This document shows positions 53,997 to 63,800 of a stretch of 64,000 bases of DNA, piece by piece; the first letter of the stretch is position 1, and the number at the start of each line of letters is the position of its first letter. Under the pieces are notes generated by a model. The model ran no database searches and was not told the DNA's origin. It was given only the letters and a program-made list of their open reading frames with translations. The stretch lies in NCBI GenBank assembly GCA_046297095.1, contig JBKCNS010000005.1, positions 1-64,000 of the forward strand, written 5' to 3'. This stretch comes from JBBATK01 sp046297095 (lineage in GTDB: Bacteria; Bacteroidota; Ignavibacteria; Kapaibacteriales; NICIL-2). Both the position numbers and the translations under genes were made by a program.

Positions 53997-54095
53997 TGAG
54001 CGGGAGAGCGTGATTATGCGCCGAAGCGCTTGAGCGGGAGAGCGTGATTATGCGCCGAAGCGCTTAAGCGGGAGTAAGAGGCTGAGCGGGAGAGC
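53997..54095. repeat. 34-bp tandem repeat with partial copies
   Basis: Two identical 34-bp units (53997-54030, 54031-54064) beginning TGAGCGGGAGAGCG, then partial copies at 54065-54074 and 54083-54095. Each full unit has the palindrome AAGCGCTT or a one-base variant at its end. No spacers separate the units, so this is not a CRISPR array. It lies between coaE and the ComEA-like gene. Confidence 0.95.
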
Positions 54096-54111
54096 AGTTA
54101 CTATGCCATGG

Positions 54112-54140
54112 AAACCGGTGTACCAAACGAGTACCGGTTT
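54112..54140. terminator. Hairpin after coaE, weak terminator candidate
   Basis: AAACCGGT (54112-54119) pairs with ACCGGTTT (54133-54140). There is no T-tract on the minus strand beyond it, so termination is doubtful; it lies four bases past the coaE stop. Confidence 0.4.
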
Positions 54141-54143
54141 ATC

Positions 54144-54845
54144 TTAGGTATCAAGTTCGTGTTCGGATTCTCCGTCTGCTTCGCTCTCGTTGTCGTCTTC
54201 CGTGCGGGGTGGCAGAATAGACAGTATGGGCAGAAGGCTGGAAAAAGCATCACGCAGAGCGTCGATGGTAGAATCGTTGTGCAGCACAAAGTCCGCACGC
54301 TTGGCTTTTTCGGTAGACGACATCTGCTCGCTCATGCGCGCGCGAATGTCGGCAGCGCTTAAACCACTGCGCTCTTGAACTCGGCGCACGCGGGAATCTT
54401 CGGCGGCATCCACCACAATGACATAATCGAAGGCCGCTTCCAGGCCAACCTCGTAGAGCAAAGCCGATTCTATAAACACACGCTCTATGCCTTCGGCTTC
54501 GGCGCTGCGAATTTGCTCTTCGTGCCGTTGCAACACCGCCGGGTGAACAATGCGGTTCAGCATACCCAGGCGAGCATGATGCTCGGCTGTGGGGCCAAAC
54601 ACCAAGGCGGAGAGGGCAGAGCGGTCTAAGCGGTTTTGTTCATCAAAAATGGCGTTTCCAAAGGTGTCGCGCAGACGTTTCTGCATCTCGGGGTCCGAAT
54701 TTATGAGCATTCGCGCTGTTTCGTCCGACGAGAATACCACATGGCCGGCCTCTTTGAGCCAAGCCGCTATGGTGGATTTTCCGCTGCCCATGGCGCCGGT
54801 GATGCCTATCACCACTATGGGTGTGTCTGCCGATGTGTTGTTCAT
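54144..54845 (-). CDS. coaE: Dephospho-CoA kinase
   Basis: Last step of coenzyme A synthesis: phosphorylates the ribose 3'-OH of dephospho-CoA. The 233-residue P-loop kinase begins MNNTSADTPIVVIGITGAMGSGKST and has SSDETARMLI, LVFGPTAEHHARLGMLNRIVHP and ALLYEVGLEAAFDYVIVVDA with SRVRRVQER, as in CoaE. The last 30 residues are acidic and Glu/Asp/Ser-rich and look disordered. ATG 54845 is the canonical start. Confidence 0.95.
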   Translation of the reverse strand: MNNTSADTPIVVIGITGAMGSGKSTIAAWLKEAGHVVFSSDETARMLINSDPEMQKRLRDTFGNAIFDEQNRLDRSALSALVFGPTAEHHARLGMLNRIVHPAVLQRHEEQIRSAEAEGIERVFIESALLYEVGLEAAFDYVIVVDAAEDSRVRRVQERSGLSAADIRARMSEQMSSTEKAKRADFVLHNDSTIDALRDAFSSLLPILSILPPRTEDDNESEADGESEHELDT

Positions 54846-54873
54846 GCCGCAAACTAAAAAAATAGACGGACCT

Positions 54874-54904
54874 ATTGCCCACACCGCTCTTAGCCCTATC
54901 TTTG
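54874..54904 (+). promoter_or_regulatory. Candidate Bacteroidetes-type promoter upstream of tRNA-Glu
   Basis: ATTG (54874-54877), 19 bases, TATCTTTG (54897-54904). The second box matches TAnnTTTG exactly and the spacing is the expected one; the first box is one base off TTTG. The next plus-strand feature is the tRNA-Glu gene, about 135 bases on. Confidence 0.45.
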
Positions 54905-54984
54905 CAGTCTCTTTTACGCGGCGCGGATCATTATGACAATGCTGTGTAGGGGAGAAAGCGACTGTCCTGGGTTTTGTTGCAGGC

Positions 54985-55020
54985 GCAAAAGCAACAAAAG
55001 CAGCAAAAGCAGCAAAAGCA
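54985..55020. repeat. Tandem repeat, period 9 nt, four units
   Basis: GCAAAAGCA three times and ACAAAAGCA once, ending 20 bases before the tRNA-Glu gene. Confidence 0.92.
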
Positions 55021-55040
55021 GTAAGAGAAATACAAGCAAA

Positions 55041-55112
55041 GGTCCCATCGACTAATGGTTAGGTCACCACCCTTTCAAGGTGGCAGTACGGGTTCGAATC
55101 CCGTTGGGATCA
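55041..55112 (+). tRNA. tRNA-Glu (anticodon TTC)
   Basis: 72 bases with all four arms. Acceptor GGTCCCA pairs with TGGGATC (one G-T pair); the D arm is GAC...GTC; the anticodon stem CCACC/GGTGG closes the loop CTTTCAA with anticodon TTC; the T arm ACGGG-TTCGAAT-CCCGT is perfect. The discriminator base is A, and CCA is not encoded. A terminator follows within three bases. Confidence 0.97.
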
Positions 55113-55114
55113 CA

Positions 55115-55152
55115 AAAAAGCCGGCTCTGAACTACTTCAGAACCGGCTTTTT
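55115..55152 (+). terminator. Rho-independent terminator after tRNA-Glu
   Basis: AAAAAGCCGG at 55115-55124 pairs with CCGGCTTTTT at 55143-55152, with a further CTGA/TCAG pairing inside. T-tract at the 3' end; the A-rich 5' arm lets it also serve the convergent T9SS gene. Confidence 0.92.
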
Positions 55153-55226
55153 CATTTTCATACAGCGTTCTTCGAATCCCCCTCCGCCTCCTCGCCAACT
55201 TCCTCAACCGTCCATCACACACTTCC

Positions 55227-58200
55227 TTACTCAATCACGACCATTCGCCGCACAATGCCTATATCGGTTGTGACGCGCAGAGCGTAAATGCCCGGGGGTA
55301 TGTTTGGCACCGGCAGTGAGTATACGCCGGCGGCAGCTACCGGAACCTTCGATGCAATTACTTCGCCGGGAATGGTGAAGAGTGCCAGTTCGCGCACCGG
55401 CACATCGCTTCGAAGATCTATGTGCTCATGCGCAGGATGCGGCGCAACCATCATACCATCGTTGTTGAGCTGAATCAGGTACATCGAATTGCCGCACACA
55501 GAGCGAACACGCAGGGGCATGGATTGGGTTTCGATGCGAACGCAGGTGGTGTCCAGATCGCTCACAATGTTTCGAATGCTGATGAGGTCCTCCGAGTAGT
55601 CGCTCACGCAAATGCGGCCGCCCACGCGGCCAAGCACCAGGGGCGTGCTGCCAATAGTGCCGGCAGTACGCAAAGTGTGTATAGCTTCTGTAGAGGTGTA
55701 GGTGGCTTGAGGACTATACCACAGAGCTTTACCGATGTGTATCTCGCATTGCAATGAACGTATGTCAACGTCCGGCGTGGATACTCCCACCAATCGCACT
55801 TCCACGCTATCCCACACACTCACGCTGTCCGGCGCTTCTACACGAAGCAGCAGTCGTGGTGCGGGAGCGATGCTAATAGTTTGTGTAGCAACGGCAACGC
55901 AGCCGTTGGTGTCTTGCGCGGTGAGTGTATATCGCGTTGTGATACCGGGGCGCAATGTAGCGCGCACTGTTGATGCCACGACTGTGCCCGCAGGATCCGT
56001 CCATACGGCAGACCTCAAGGGAATGGACCACTGCGCATTCAGGTCGGCATCGTGATTCTCGCATACCGTGGTATCTGTGGTTACCAGTTGCTGCTCCGTA
56101 AATACCTGAACTCTCACGGTGTCGTCGGTTTCGTAGCCGCCGTAACGAGACACAATACGGTATGCAGCGGGAGCATTGACCACCACGCGAAGGGAATCCG
56201 ATGAGCTCAAAGATTGATTGGCTGAGGAATACCATTCGTAGGTGTATCCAGTTTGCAGATTACGTACACGGAGCACAGCAGCAGAGCCACGACACACAAT
56301 GGTATCGGCGCCGGCATCTACGGCTACCATGCGCAAACCGATCACGCGTACGGTATCGCGACCTTCGCATCCGCCGCGCTTTCCATGAAGTACGTATAGC
56401 ACGGTATCGGCAGCAGTAACCTGCGCCGTGTCGGTGTCGGAAATGCGATTGCCGTTGATGTCCGACCACTCATAGCTTACCGATGGATCGGGCGCAAGAG
56501 CCCGCAGCGTGATTACTGTGCCGGCCAGCGCCTTGGCCACCGCTGCAGCTTGCACGGGTAGTCGTGAATCAACAATAATAGAAACCGAATCTTGAGAAGT
56601 GCATCCTTGAGCGGTGGCTGCTTGTACTATTATCTGCATGCTGCTCAGTGCAGTGGTGCGAAGCAGAGAGCCGCTTCCAAGCACGGTCCCGCTTGCGCTG
56701 CGCCACTCGTACTGCATTGTTGAATCCGGGTTCGCAACACGAAGTTCAACCTGGCTTTGCGGACACACGGTGGTATCTCCTGTTGCTTTTACCGGCTGAA
56801 TATCATACACATCCACCGTCATGGTTGCGGTGTCGCGGCATGTGGCCGTGCGGAAATCTCCGCTCCATGTCATTACCGTGTAGGTGGTGCGTTGTGTGGG
56901 TGTGCACTTTGGTGTGGCGCTGGAGGAATCGTCAAGCCCGGTAAGTGGCGACCACGCGTATTTGGCACCGCCGCCCGCACGCAGGAACAGAGAGCTTCCG
57001 CGGCAGGTGAGCGTATCGGGAGAAAGCTGCAGCTCTAAGGCAGTAAGCACGCGCACGCGAATAGTTTTTTGTAATTCACAGCCATAGGCATTGCGCACGG
57101 TACAGGTGTAGTCGGTGGTTGTCGTTGGCGATGCAATGGGCGATCGCGACGTAGGATTCGTCAGCGATGATGCGGGAGACCAGCTGAAGCTAAGGCCCGT
57201 GGTGTCTAGGGCAACGGTGCCGGTAATGGTAACAGGAAGTTCCACGGAACCGCCTTGACAAATGATGGGCGAGTCGGGAAGAATGAAGAGTGGTTTGTTG
57301 GCGACGCGAACAGTAACGCGCGCCGTATCAACGCATGAACCTTCATACACAGCCACTGCATACGTAGTGGTGGCGGTAGGACGCGCTGTGACAACGGCAG
57401 AGTCTTTTCTGTTGAGAGTAGTTGAAGGCGACCACACGAACACGCCTCCGCCGGAGGCCCGCAAGATTGCCGGTGAGCCATTACACACAGTAGTATCGGC
57501 CGTTACCGAGGCTTTGGCCGTAAGTACATACACCTGCACGGAGTCTTCAATCCAGCATCCGTCGGCATTGAATCCGCGTACATAGTAGGTGGTATTCTTG
57601 TCCGGTTTTGCGCGCACCGACGCGCCGGCGGAATCGCTCAGCGTTTGGGCCGGTCGCCACACATAGCGCACACCACCGGTGGCCGAGAGCACTACGCCGT
57701 TGTCGTTACTGCATCGGTATAAAGATTTCGGCGTGGCAGTAATTACCGGATAAGTAGTCACGGTAATTGTTTTTTCGAAGGTCACGGTGTCGCCACCGGA
57801 ATACACTACATACATGCGCACCGTAAACGCACCATTCTTGGCAAAGCGATGAGTTACCACCTGACCCGCGGTGAAGGGCGCGCCCATGTCGTCGAAGTAC
57901 CACACGATGCTGTTGAGCGGACACGTGGCAAAGGGCGATATCGTGCCCTCGAACTGATACTCACCGCAACCGGGCTTGGTTACAACTTTAAATGTGTCCG
58001 GATGCACGGTGCGGAGAATGCTGATGCCCGGGCAATAGCAATCGCAAATGTTTCCGCGGAAGGCGCCGGCACTAACGGGGAAGTCGTCCTTGGAAGTGCT
58101 GGTCATAGATGCGGTTACGATTTTATAATTGCACGAGTTGGCATCTATCAACGCCAGCGACGTGCCGCCCTCGCTACCGTTGCCGCCCAAATACGTTCCG

Positions 58201-59510
58201 TATCGCACGGCGGTGCCATCGGAACCCAATACCGTAATAACTTTATCCAGCGAGGTACTTGTGGGTTTTATTGCGTTCGGAGTAACCGGTATTGATGCTC
58301 CCGCTGCCATCATTGCCGAGAGTATCACGGCATCTCCGCCAATACGTGCCTTCACGCCATGAGGCTTGAGGTTCGATCCAATGAGAGTTGCAAAGGCAAC
58401 AGCAGACAAATCAGGAGCGATGGATATAATAAAGCCACCATTCACATCGCCGCGCTGAAGGCTGGCGGTGGCAGGAAAATCTGAAGACGAGGTACGACCC
58501 ACAATCAACACACGCTGTGTGGAAGCGCTGAACGAGAGTGAACTAAGATCGTCGTAATTGCTGCCGCCAATCAAGTAGCTGCCCACGGGCGTCGGCGTTG
58601 AGCCATCATTCCATACCATAAACACGCCGTCGCCCGTGGCATCCGGCTGGCGGTTGCGAGCAAGGGGAAAGGTGGGCGAGTTCGATCGAGCAGAGATGTA
58701 CACCTTGCCGTTGTTGTAGGTGATTCCCCGTGCATCGTCGTTGTTGGTACCGCCTATGTAGGTGGAATACTGAATAGTGCCGGTGTTGTCCAGCTTTGTG
58801 AGGCATAGGTCGATATTGCCGGCAAGCGTGGATTGATAGGCATTCGATGTGCAGTAATAATTGCGTGAGGTTGAGCTTACCACCCAAGCTTCATCGTTTG
58901 GTGTGCACACGATATTTCCGAAGGCGCGAAGATTACCGGTGATACTAACCTCGTCGTCGGTGTAATACGGTGCAGAGTTGTAGCCGCGGGCATAAACGCG
59001 GCAGTACACCAGGCGTGAGCCGGTAGAGTTCAGGCGCGCCACAAAGTTCACATTGGATCCGTCCAGGTACGCTTGGTCCGAGCCATTTGTGATGGGGAAT
59101 GTCGTGGAGGATGTCACGCCGCAGATCACCACATCACCGGAAGGAGTGACCGCTATGGAAGAGCCTACTTGATCGTTGCTGCCTCCAATGAAGGTTCCCC
59201 AGATGAGCGTCGTCAGCGTAGAATTATACTTGGCCACATACACATTGCATCCGCCAATGCGCGTTGGCTGATACGTGCCGGGTGTTGTCTCTCCGGCAAT
59301 GCCATAACCAACCACATACACATTGCCGGCGTTATCAGTTACCATGTCCTTAATGCAGCACTGCGTAGAATTGGCAGCAGTGCCCAGGCCTGCACGCGTA
59401 CCCTTGAAAAACTCAAGATAGTCGTATGGCTGCGCGCAAAGAGAAAACCCGCACGCGGGCATAAGCCATAGCATGCAAAGTTTGAGTACCAAGATTCGAA
59501 GATGTGTCAT
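55227..59510 (-). CDS. T9SS-secreted protein with SBBP propeller and PKD/Ig-like repeats (1427 aa)
   Basis: A signal peptide (about 1-26) leads to a beta-propeller-like region of SBBP repeats (about 30-490), with units such as GTFIGGSNDQVGSSIAVTPSGDVVICGVTSS and YSTYIGGTNNDDARGITY. Next is a PKD domain (about 515-605, IVWYFDDMGAPFTAGQVVTHRF), then seven or more Ig-like repeats (about 610-1220) with W-[SR]-P-x-x-x-L and TTxTTTYxV patterns. A type A sorting domain (about 1340-1427) ends GIYALRVTTDIGIVRRMVVIE. ATG 59510 (MTHLRILV) is chosen; the open frame's TTG at 59519 is weaker. Related in layout to the gene at 44109-48299. Likely an outer-surface adhesin or scaffold; function is inference. 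Confidence 0.86.
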   Translation of the reverse strand: MTHLRILVLKLCMLWLMPACGFSLCAQPYDYLEFFKGTRAGLGTAANSTQCCIKDMVTDNAGNVYVVGYGIAGETTPGTYQPTRIGGCNVYVAKYNSTLTTLIWGTFIGGSNDQVGSSIAVTPSGDVVICGVTSSTTFPITNGSDQAYLDGSNVNFVARLNSTGSRLVYCRVYARGYNSAPYYTDDEVSITGNLRAFGNIVCTPNDEAWVVSSTSRNYYCTSNAYQSTLAGNIDLCLTKLDNTGTIQYSTYIGGTNNDDARGITYNNGKVYISARSNSPTFPLARNRQPDATGDGVFMVWNDGSTPTPVGSYLIGGSNYDDLSSLSFSASTQRVLIVGRTSSSDFPATASLQRGDVNGGFIISIAPDLSAVAFATLIGSNLKPHGVKARIGGDAVILSAMMAAGASIPVTPNAIKPTSTSLDKVITVLGSDGTAVRYGTYLGGNGSEGGTSLALIDANSCNYKIVTASMTSTSKDDFPVSAGAFRGNICDCYCPGISILRTVHPDTFKVVTKPGCGEYQFEGTISPFATCPLNSIVWYFDDMGAPFTAGQVVTHRFAKNGAFTVRMYVVYSGGDTVTFEKTITVTTYPVITATPKSLYRCSNDNGVVLSATGGVRYVWRPAQTLSDSAGASVRAKPDKNTTYYVRGFNADGCWIEDSVQVYVLTAKASVTADTTVCNGSPAILRASGGGVFVWSPSTTLNRKDSAVVTARPTATTTYAVAVYEGSCVDTARVTVRVANKPLFILPDSPIICQGGSVELPVTITGTVALDTTGLSFSWSPASSLTNPTSRSPIASPTTTTDYTCTVRNAYGCELQKTIRVRVLTALELQLSPDTLTCRGSSLFLRAGGGAKYAWSPLTGLDDSSSATPKCTPTQRTTYTVMTWSGDFRTATCRDTATMTVDVYDIQPVKATGDTTVCPQSQVELRVANPDSTMQYEWRSASGTVLGSGSLLRTTALSSMQIIVQAATAQGCTSQDSVSIIVDSRLPVQAAAVAKALAGTVITLRALAPDPSVSYEWSDINGNRISDTDTAQVTAADTVLYVLHGKRGGCEGRDTVRVIGLRMVAVDAGADTIVCRGSAAVLRVRNLQTGYTYEWYSSANQSLSSSDSLRVVVNAPAAYRIVSRYGGYETDDTVRVQVFTEQQLVTTDTTVCENHDADLNAQWSIPLRSAVWTDPAGTVVASTVRATLRPGITTRYTLTAQDTNGCVAVATQTISIAPAPRLLLRVEAPDSVSVWDSVEVRLVGVSTPDVDIRSLQCEIHIGKALWYSPQATYTSTEAIHTLRTAGTIGSTPLVLGRVGGRICVSDYSEDLISIRNIVSDLDTTCVRIETQSMPLRVRSVCGNSMYLIQLNNDGMMVAPHPAHEHIDLRSDVPVRELALFTIPGEVIASKVPVAAAGVYSLPVPNIPPGIYALRVTTDIGIVRRMVVIE

Positions 59511-59577
59511 TCCCGCCAATCAGATATGATGACGAGCAAAATAGCCACCGGCCGAGGTTTATGCGCAGGTGCGGGGC

Positions 59578-59617
59578 GGAGCAGAGTGGAGCAGAGTAGA
59601 GCAGACTGAAGCAAATA
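59578..59617. repeat. Tandem repeat, period 10 nt, four units
   Basis: GGAGCAGAGT twice exactly, then AGAGCAGACT and GAAGCAAATA. It lies in the leader of the SBBP/PKD gene. Confidence 0.9.
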
Positions 59618-59692
59618 CCTGCCATGCGTGAGCACTGAAGATCAGTTTGCATTAGCTACTCATGAACTACTGACTCACTTCTCGATCACAAA

Positions 59693-60400
59693 CTACTTGA
59701 GCTGCTTGGCGATTCCGGCCTTATCCAGGAATCCCACGTGCTGCCACGTACGTACACCGTTTTTGTAGAGCATCAGCACGGGAAGCGCATCAATGCCAAG
59801 CTCGCGGCAAAGGTTCGGGTGCTCGTCGGCATCAATGCGAACCAGCTTCATGCTTGATGCACGTTCTTTTGCCAGCTCTTCCAGAAAGGGCTTCATTTTC
59901 TTACACGGTCCGCACCACTCGGCATACACATCCACGAGTACCATGGGGCCGGAGGTGACCAGAGCCGTGTATTCTATCATGCTCATGCCCTTTGCTTCCG
60001 CACTTGCACCGGAGGATTCCGGCAGTCCGGCTGCACGCCATTTCATCATGCCGCCTTCCAGTTCTACCACGTTGGTATAGCCGCGTGAGCGAAGACTGCG
60101 CGCTGCAGCGGCACTGCGCGAGCCCGCCAGACAATAGACGTAGAGCGGTGTGGAAGGTTTCCAAGATGATGTGTTCTTCTCAAACTCGCTTCCGTTCCAA
60201 TCCACGTTCACGGCGTTCTTTAGATGGCCGCCCTGAAACTCGCCCGGAGTGCGAACATCTAAAACCACCGCGCCCGGAGTGGTGCGAAGTTTCTCTGCGA
60301 ATTCTTTTGCCGGCAATGATGTTGTGGAGCCGGATTGGCCGTTGCAGGATGCAAGCCATAGAAAGCTCAAAAACAGAGAGAGTTTGAGAGAGGAGATCAT
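59693..60400 (-). CDS. Lipoprotein with rhodanese and thioredoxin domains
   Basis: A 235-residue two-domain periplasmic protein. The N-terminus MISSLKLSLFLSFLWLASC is a lipoprotein signal with the lipid cysteine at 19. A rhodanese domain follows (about 30-125) with VLDVRTPGEFQGGHL and the active loop VYCLAGSRS (Cys). A thioredoxin domain (about 135-235) has YAEWCGPCKKMKPFL and the cis-proline in IDALPVLMLY. The mix suggests sulfur transfer or thiol-disulfide exchange outside the cytosol. It begins two bases after the stop of the upstream thioredoxin gene, so the two form one unit. Confidence 0.93.
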   Translation of the reverse strand: MISSLKLSLFLSFLWLASCNGQSGSTTSLPAKEFAEKLRTTPGAVVLDVRTPGEFQGGHLKNAVNVDWNGSEFEKNTSSWKPSTPLYVYCLAGSRSAAAARSLRSRGYTNVVELEGGMMKWRAAGLPESSGASAEAKGMSMIEYTALVTSGPMVLVDVYAEWCGPCKKMKPFLEELAKERASSMKLVRIDADEHPNLCRELGIDALPVLMLYKNGVRTWQHVGFLDKAGIAKQLK

Positions 60401-60401
60401 A

Positions 60402-60704
60402 TCAGGAAATGTGTTGTTGAAGAGTACTAAGTAAATCGCGGTGTGTCATCACTCCGCTGCCACGCCAAACTACTTCGCCGTTCTTAAATAGAATTAAGGT
60501 GGGAACAGATCGCACGGCGAATTGCGCCGCCACCCGCGGATTAGCATCCACATCAATCTTGATGATGGTGACAGCATCGCCAATGCTCTTCTTCACGTCT
60601 TTGAGAATTGGAGCAAGTGTTTGGCACGGACCGCACCAAGCGGCAGTGAAATCAATAAGCGTGGGTGTGGCATTATTGACTAATTCGGAGAGAGCAGGTT
60701 TCAT
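60402..60704 (-). CDS. Thioredoxin
   Basis: A 100-residue cytosolic thioredoxin: LIDFTAAWCGPCQTLAPIL with the CGPC redox pair, IIKIDVDANPRVAAQF, and the cis-proline in VRSVPTLILFKNG. ATG 60704 (MKPALSELV) gives the normal length; the open frame to 60758 is not supported. Directly followed by the rhodanese-thioredoxin lipoprotein gene. Confidence 0.95.
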   Translation of the reverse strand: MKPALSELVNNATPTLIDFTAAWCGPCQTLAPILKDVKKSIGDAVTIIKIDVDANPRVAAQFAVRSVPTLILFKNGEVVWRGSGVMTHRDLLSTLQQHIS

Positions 60705-60863
60705 GGTGGTGTAGTGACAAAAACTCAACGATGACGAAACGCAAAAGCAGACAAACATTCATGGTTCACCCGCTATTTTGGCCTCAGCTCTAAGCATGCT
60801 CAAACGAACACGCAAATGCAAATGCACAATGCAAAGCGTGCACATCAAACATCGAAGAATAGT

Positions 60864-63800
60864 ATGAAAAAGATCAGCCCTTCATCTTTGCAAATTCTCC
60901 TCTCCTTGGTTCTGCTTTGTGCAGCATTTGTCGTCGTGCCGCACGGTAGCAGTGGCAGAGGAGGTGAAGGATTTGAGGAAGATCACAATGCACGACGAGA
61001 ATGGGAGAGAATTCGTTTATGCGATCCGGCCACAGGCCGCATTCCGCTTGGTATGCGAGCTCGCGAACTTGCGTTTGCATCCACACTGCCAAGCAGAGAG
61101 TCGATGCTTCCTAAAGGTGCGAACAGCCCGCTTGCCAATACCTTCAGCTCGTCGGGACCCGCTAATATTGGCGGCCGCACGCGCGCGCTGGCTATTGATG
61201 TCACCAACGAACAGACCATTCTTGCCGGTGGTGTGTCCGGCGGCATATGGAAATCCGTTGATGGCGGCGCTTCATGGCGCGCCGTAACGGCACCCACACA
61301 AATGGTGGATGTAACCTGCATAACGCAAGACACCAGAAAAGGCAAAGTGAAAATCTGGTATGCCGGCACGGGAGAGTTGTGGGGCGGTTCGTCCGAGCTT
61401 AAGGGCACGGGCGTGTATAAGTCCACCGACAACGGCGAAACCTGGACATCGCTGAGCGCAACATTCAACTCCACTCCCGAGTCGTGGGATCATCCCTTCG
61501 AGTTTGTGTGGCGTCTGGTGGTTGATCACACAACTACATCGCAGGATATCGTCTATGCGGCCACAGCTCTGGGAGCAATTCAACGCAGTACGAATGGCGG
61601 CCAAAGCTGGACGCCGGTGCTCGGTGCCTTTGCTAACGGCTATAGTTATTTCAGCGAAGTGGCTATCACTCCATCCGGCGTACTCTATGCAGCGATGTCG
61701 CAGCAAACTTCGTCCGGTGGCAGCTCTGTAGTAAAGGGAATGTATCGCTCTGTGGATGGCGTGAAATGGACGAACATTTCGCCGAGTTTTCTTCCGGCAG
61801 TCTTTGGCCGCATAGCCATAGGCATTTCGCCTTCCAAACAGAATGAAGTATTCTTTGTTGCCAACACTCCCAATTCAGGATTTAAGCAAGTGGATTTTCG
61901 TGGGCGTGAGGACTGGAGCTCGCTGTGGAAATACACCTACACCTCCGGCGACGGCGCCGGCACCGGTGGCTCATGGGATAATCTGTCCGATAATCTTCCG
62001 CGATGTGGCGGCATATTCGGTGATTTTCAATCCCAAGGCTCGTACGATTTATACATACGCGTACATCCCACGAATCCGGATGTTGTGTATGTGGGCGGCA
62101 CCAACATGTACCGCAGCGACGATGGTTTTAGAACTTCAACATGCAATTGGATAGGCGGCTATGGTCCGGGCTCCGGTTTTCCTTTTTATACTATGTATCC
62201 CAACAATCATCCCGATCAGCATGAGTGTGTAATGTATCCGAGCAATCCCGATCGATTGCTCTGCGCAAACGACGGCGGGATCTTCCGCACAGAGAATGCG
62301 CGTGCGGCTTCTGTGACGTGGACATCGCTGAACAACGGATATCTTACCACACAGTTCTATACCTGCGCGTTGCAAAAGCACGACAGCTCGAACAAGGTGG
62401 CAGGCGGCCTGCAGGACAACGGCACGGTGTTCACAACGAACGTAAAAGTACCCTTGCCATGGACATCGCCGGGTTTGGGCGACGGCTCGTATTGCGCCTT
62501 TACTCGGGAAGGCACCGTGATTATGTCCAGACAGCAGGGAGTGGTGGGGCGGTTTGAAGTAGACTCCGCCGGCAACGCACAGCGTTTTGCCCGTATCGAT
62601 CCAAAGGGAACGGTGCGAGACAGTTTCCTGTTTATCAATCCCTTCGTGATGGACCCCGCTGACACCAAGCGGATGTATATGCCCTATCGCCGCGTGATCT
62701 ATCGCTGCTCCGATATCACCATCACACCATGGGGCTCGTGGGACACAGCTCCCACAGCCACGGAAGGTTGGGATGTCATGCCGTTGAACTATTCATCCAA
62801 AGTGATAAGTAGCTGCGCTGTGAGCACAGCGCCTGCAGACCGCTTGTATTATGGCACGCAAGACGGCTACATCTATCGCGTTGATAATGCGCGCGCTGCA
62901 CAGCCGAGTGCTAAAGACATCACAGGTACGGGGTTCCCGCGCGGTAATATCGAGTGCATTGCCGTGAACCCGCGCAACGCCGATTCGGTGCTGGTTGTGT
63001 TCAGTAATTATGGAGTACAGAGTTTGTTCTTTACCGACAATGGTGGCACAACATGGAAAGCCGCGGGCGGTAATCTTGAAGGTGCGTTAAATGGTGTAGG
63101 CAACGGACCCTCGTGCCGCTGGGCCACGTGGACATTCGTTGACGGCAGAGTAATGATCTACGTTGGTACCAGCGTTGGCTTGTATAGCACCGCCTTTCTC
63201 AATGGCTCTGCCACAGTGTGGATGCAGGAAGGTGCATCGAGCATAGGGCGTGCAGTAGTTACCATGATGGACTATCGCGAAAGAGACAACTTGATGATTG
63301 TTGCCACGCACGGCAACGGTATGTACACGGGCACTCTGCGCGATGTGCCTGCGCCGCCGCCATCACCGGAGCTAAGCACTCCCAAAGACGGTACCCGTGG
63401 CGTGCTCACCTCCGAGTATCTTGTGTGGAAGGCATCAGCCGGTGCTGTAGTGTACAATGCGCAGATATCCACCGACTCCTTATTCACATCGATATTCTCG
63501 AGCACCGATGGTCTGCGCGATTTGCAAGTGAAGGCAGACAATCTTGAACAGGGGCATCGCACCTATTACTGGCGAGTGCGCGCCGCAGGTTCCGGCGGAT
63601 ACAGCGCGTACTCAGCGCCCTTCCGCTTTGTTACAGCCGTGGAGCCGCCGCTGCAGATATCGCCGGCCGCGGGCTCGCAAGGAAATCCCGTAGATCTGAT
63701 GCTCGTGTGGTCGCGCGTACCGAGCGCGGCCTCGTATCGTTTGCAGGTATCCACCAGCTTTGCCTTTGCCTCTCCCGTTGTGGATACGGTAATCACCGAC

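Noticed and set aside
53997..54095. CRISPR-like 34-bp repeats
   Set aside because: The units are directly adjacent with no spacers, and no cas gene is present; this is a tandem duplication.
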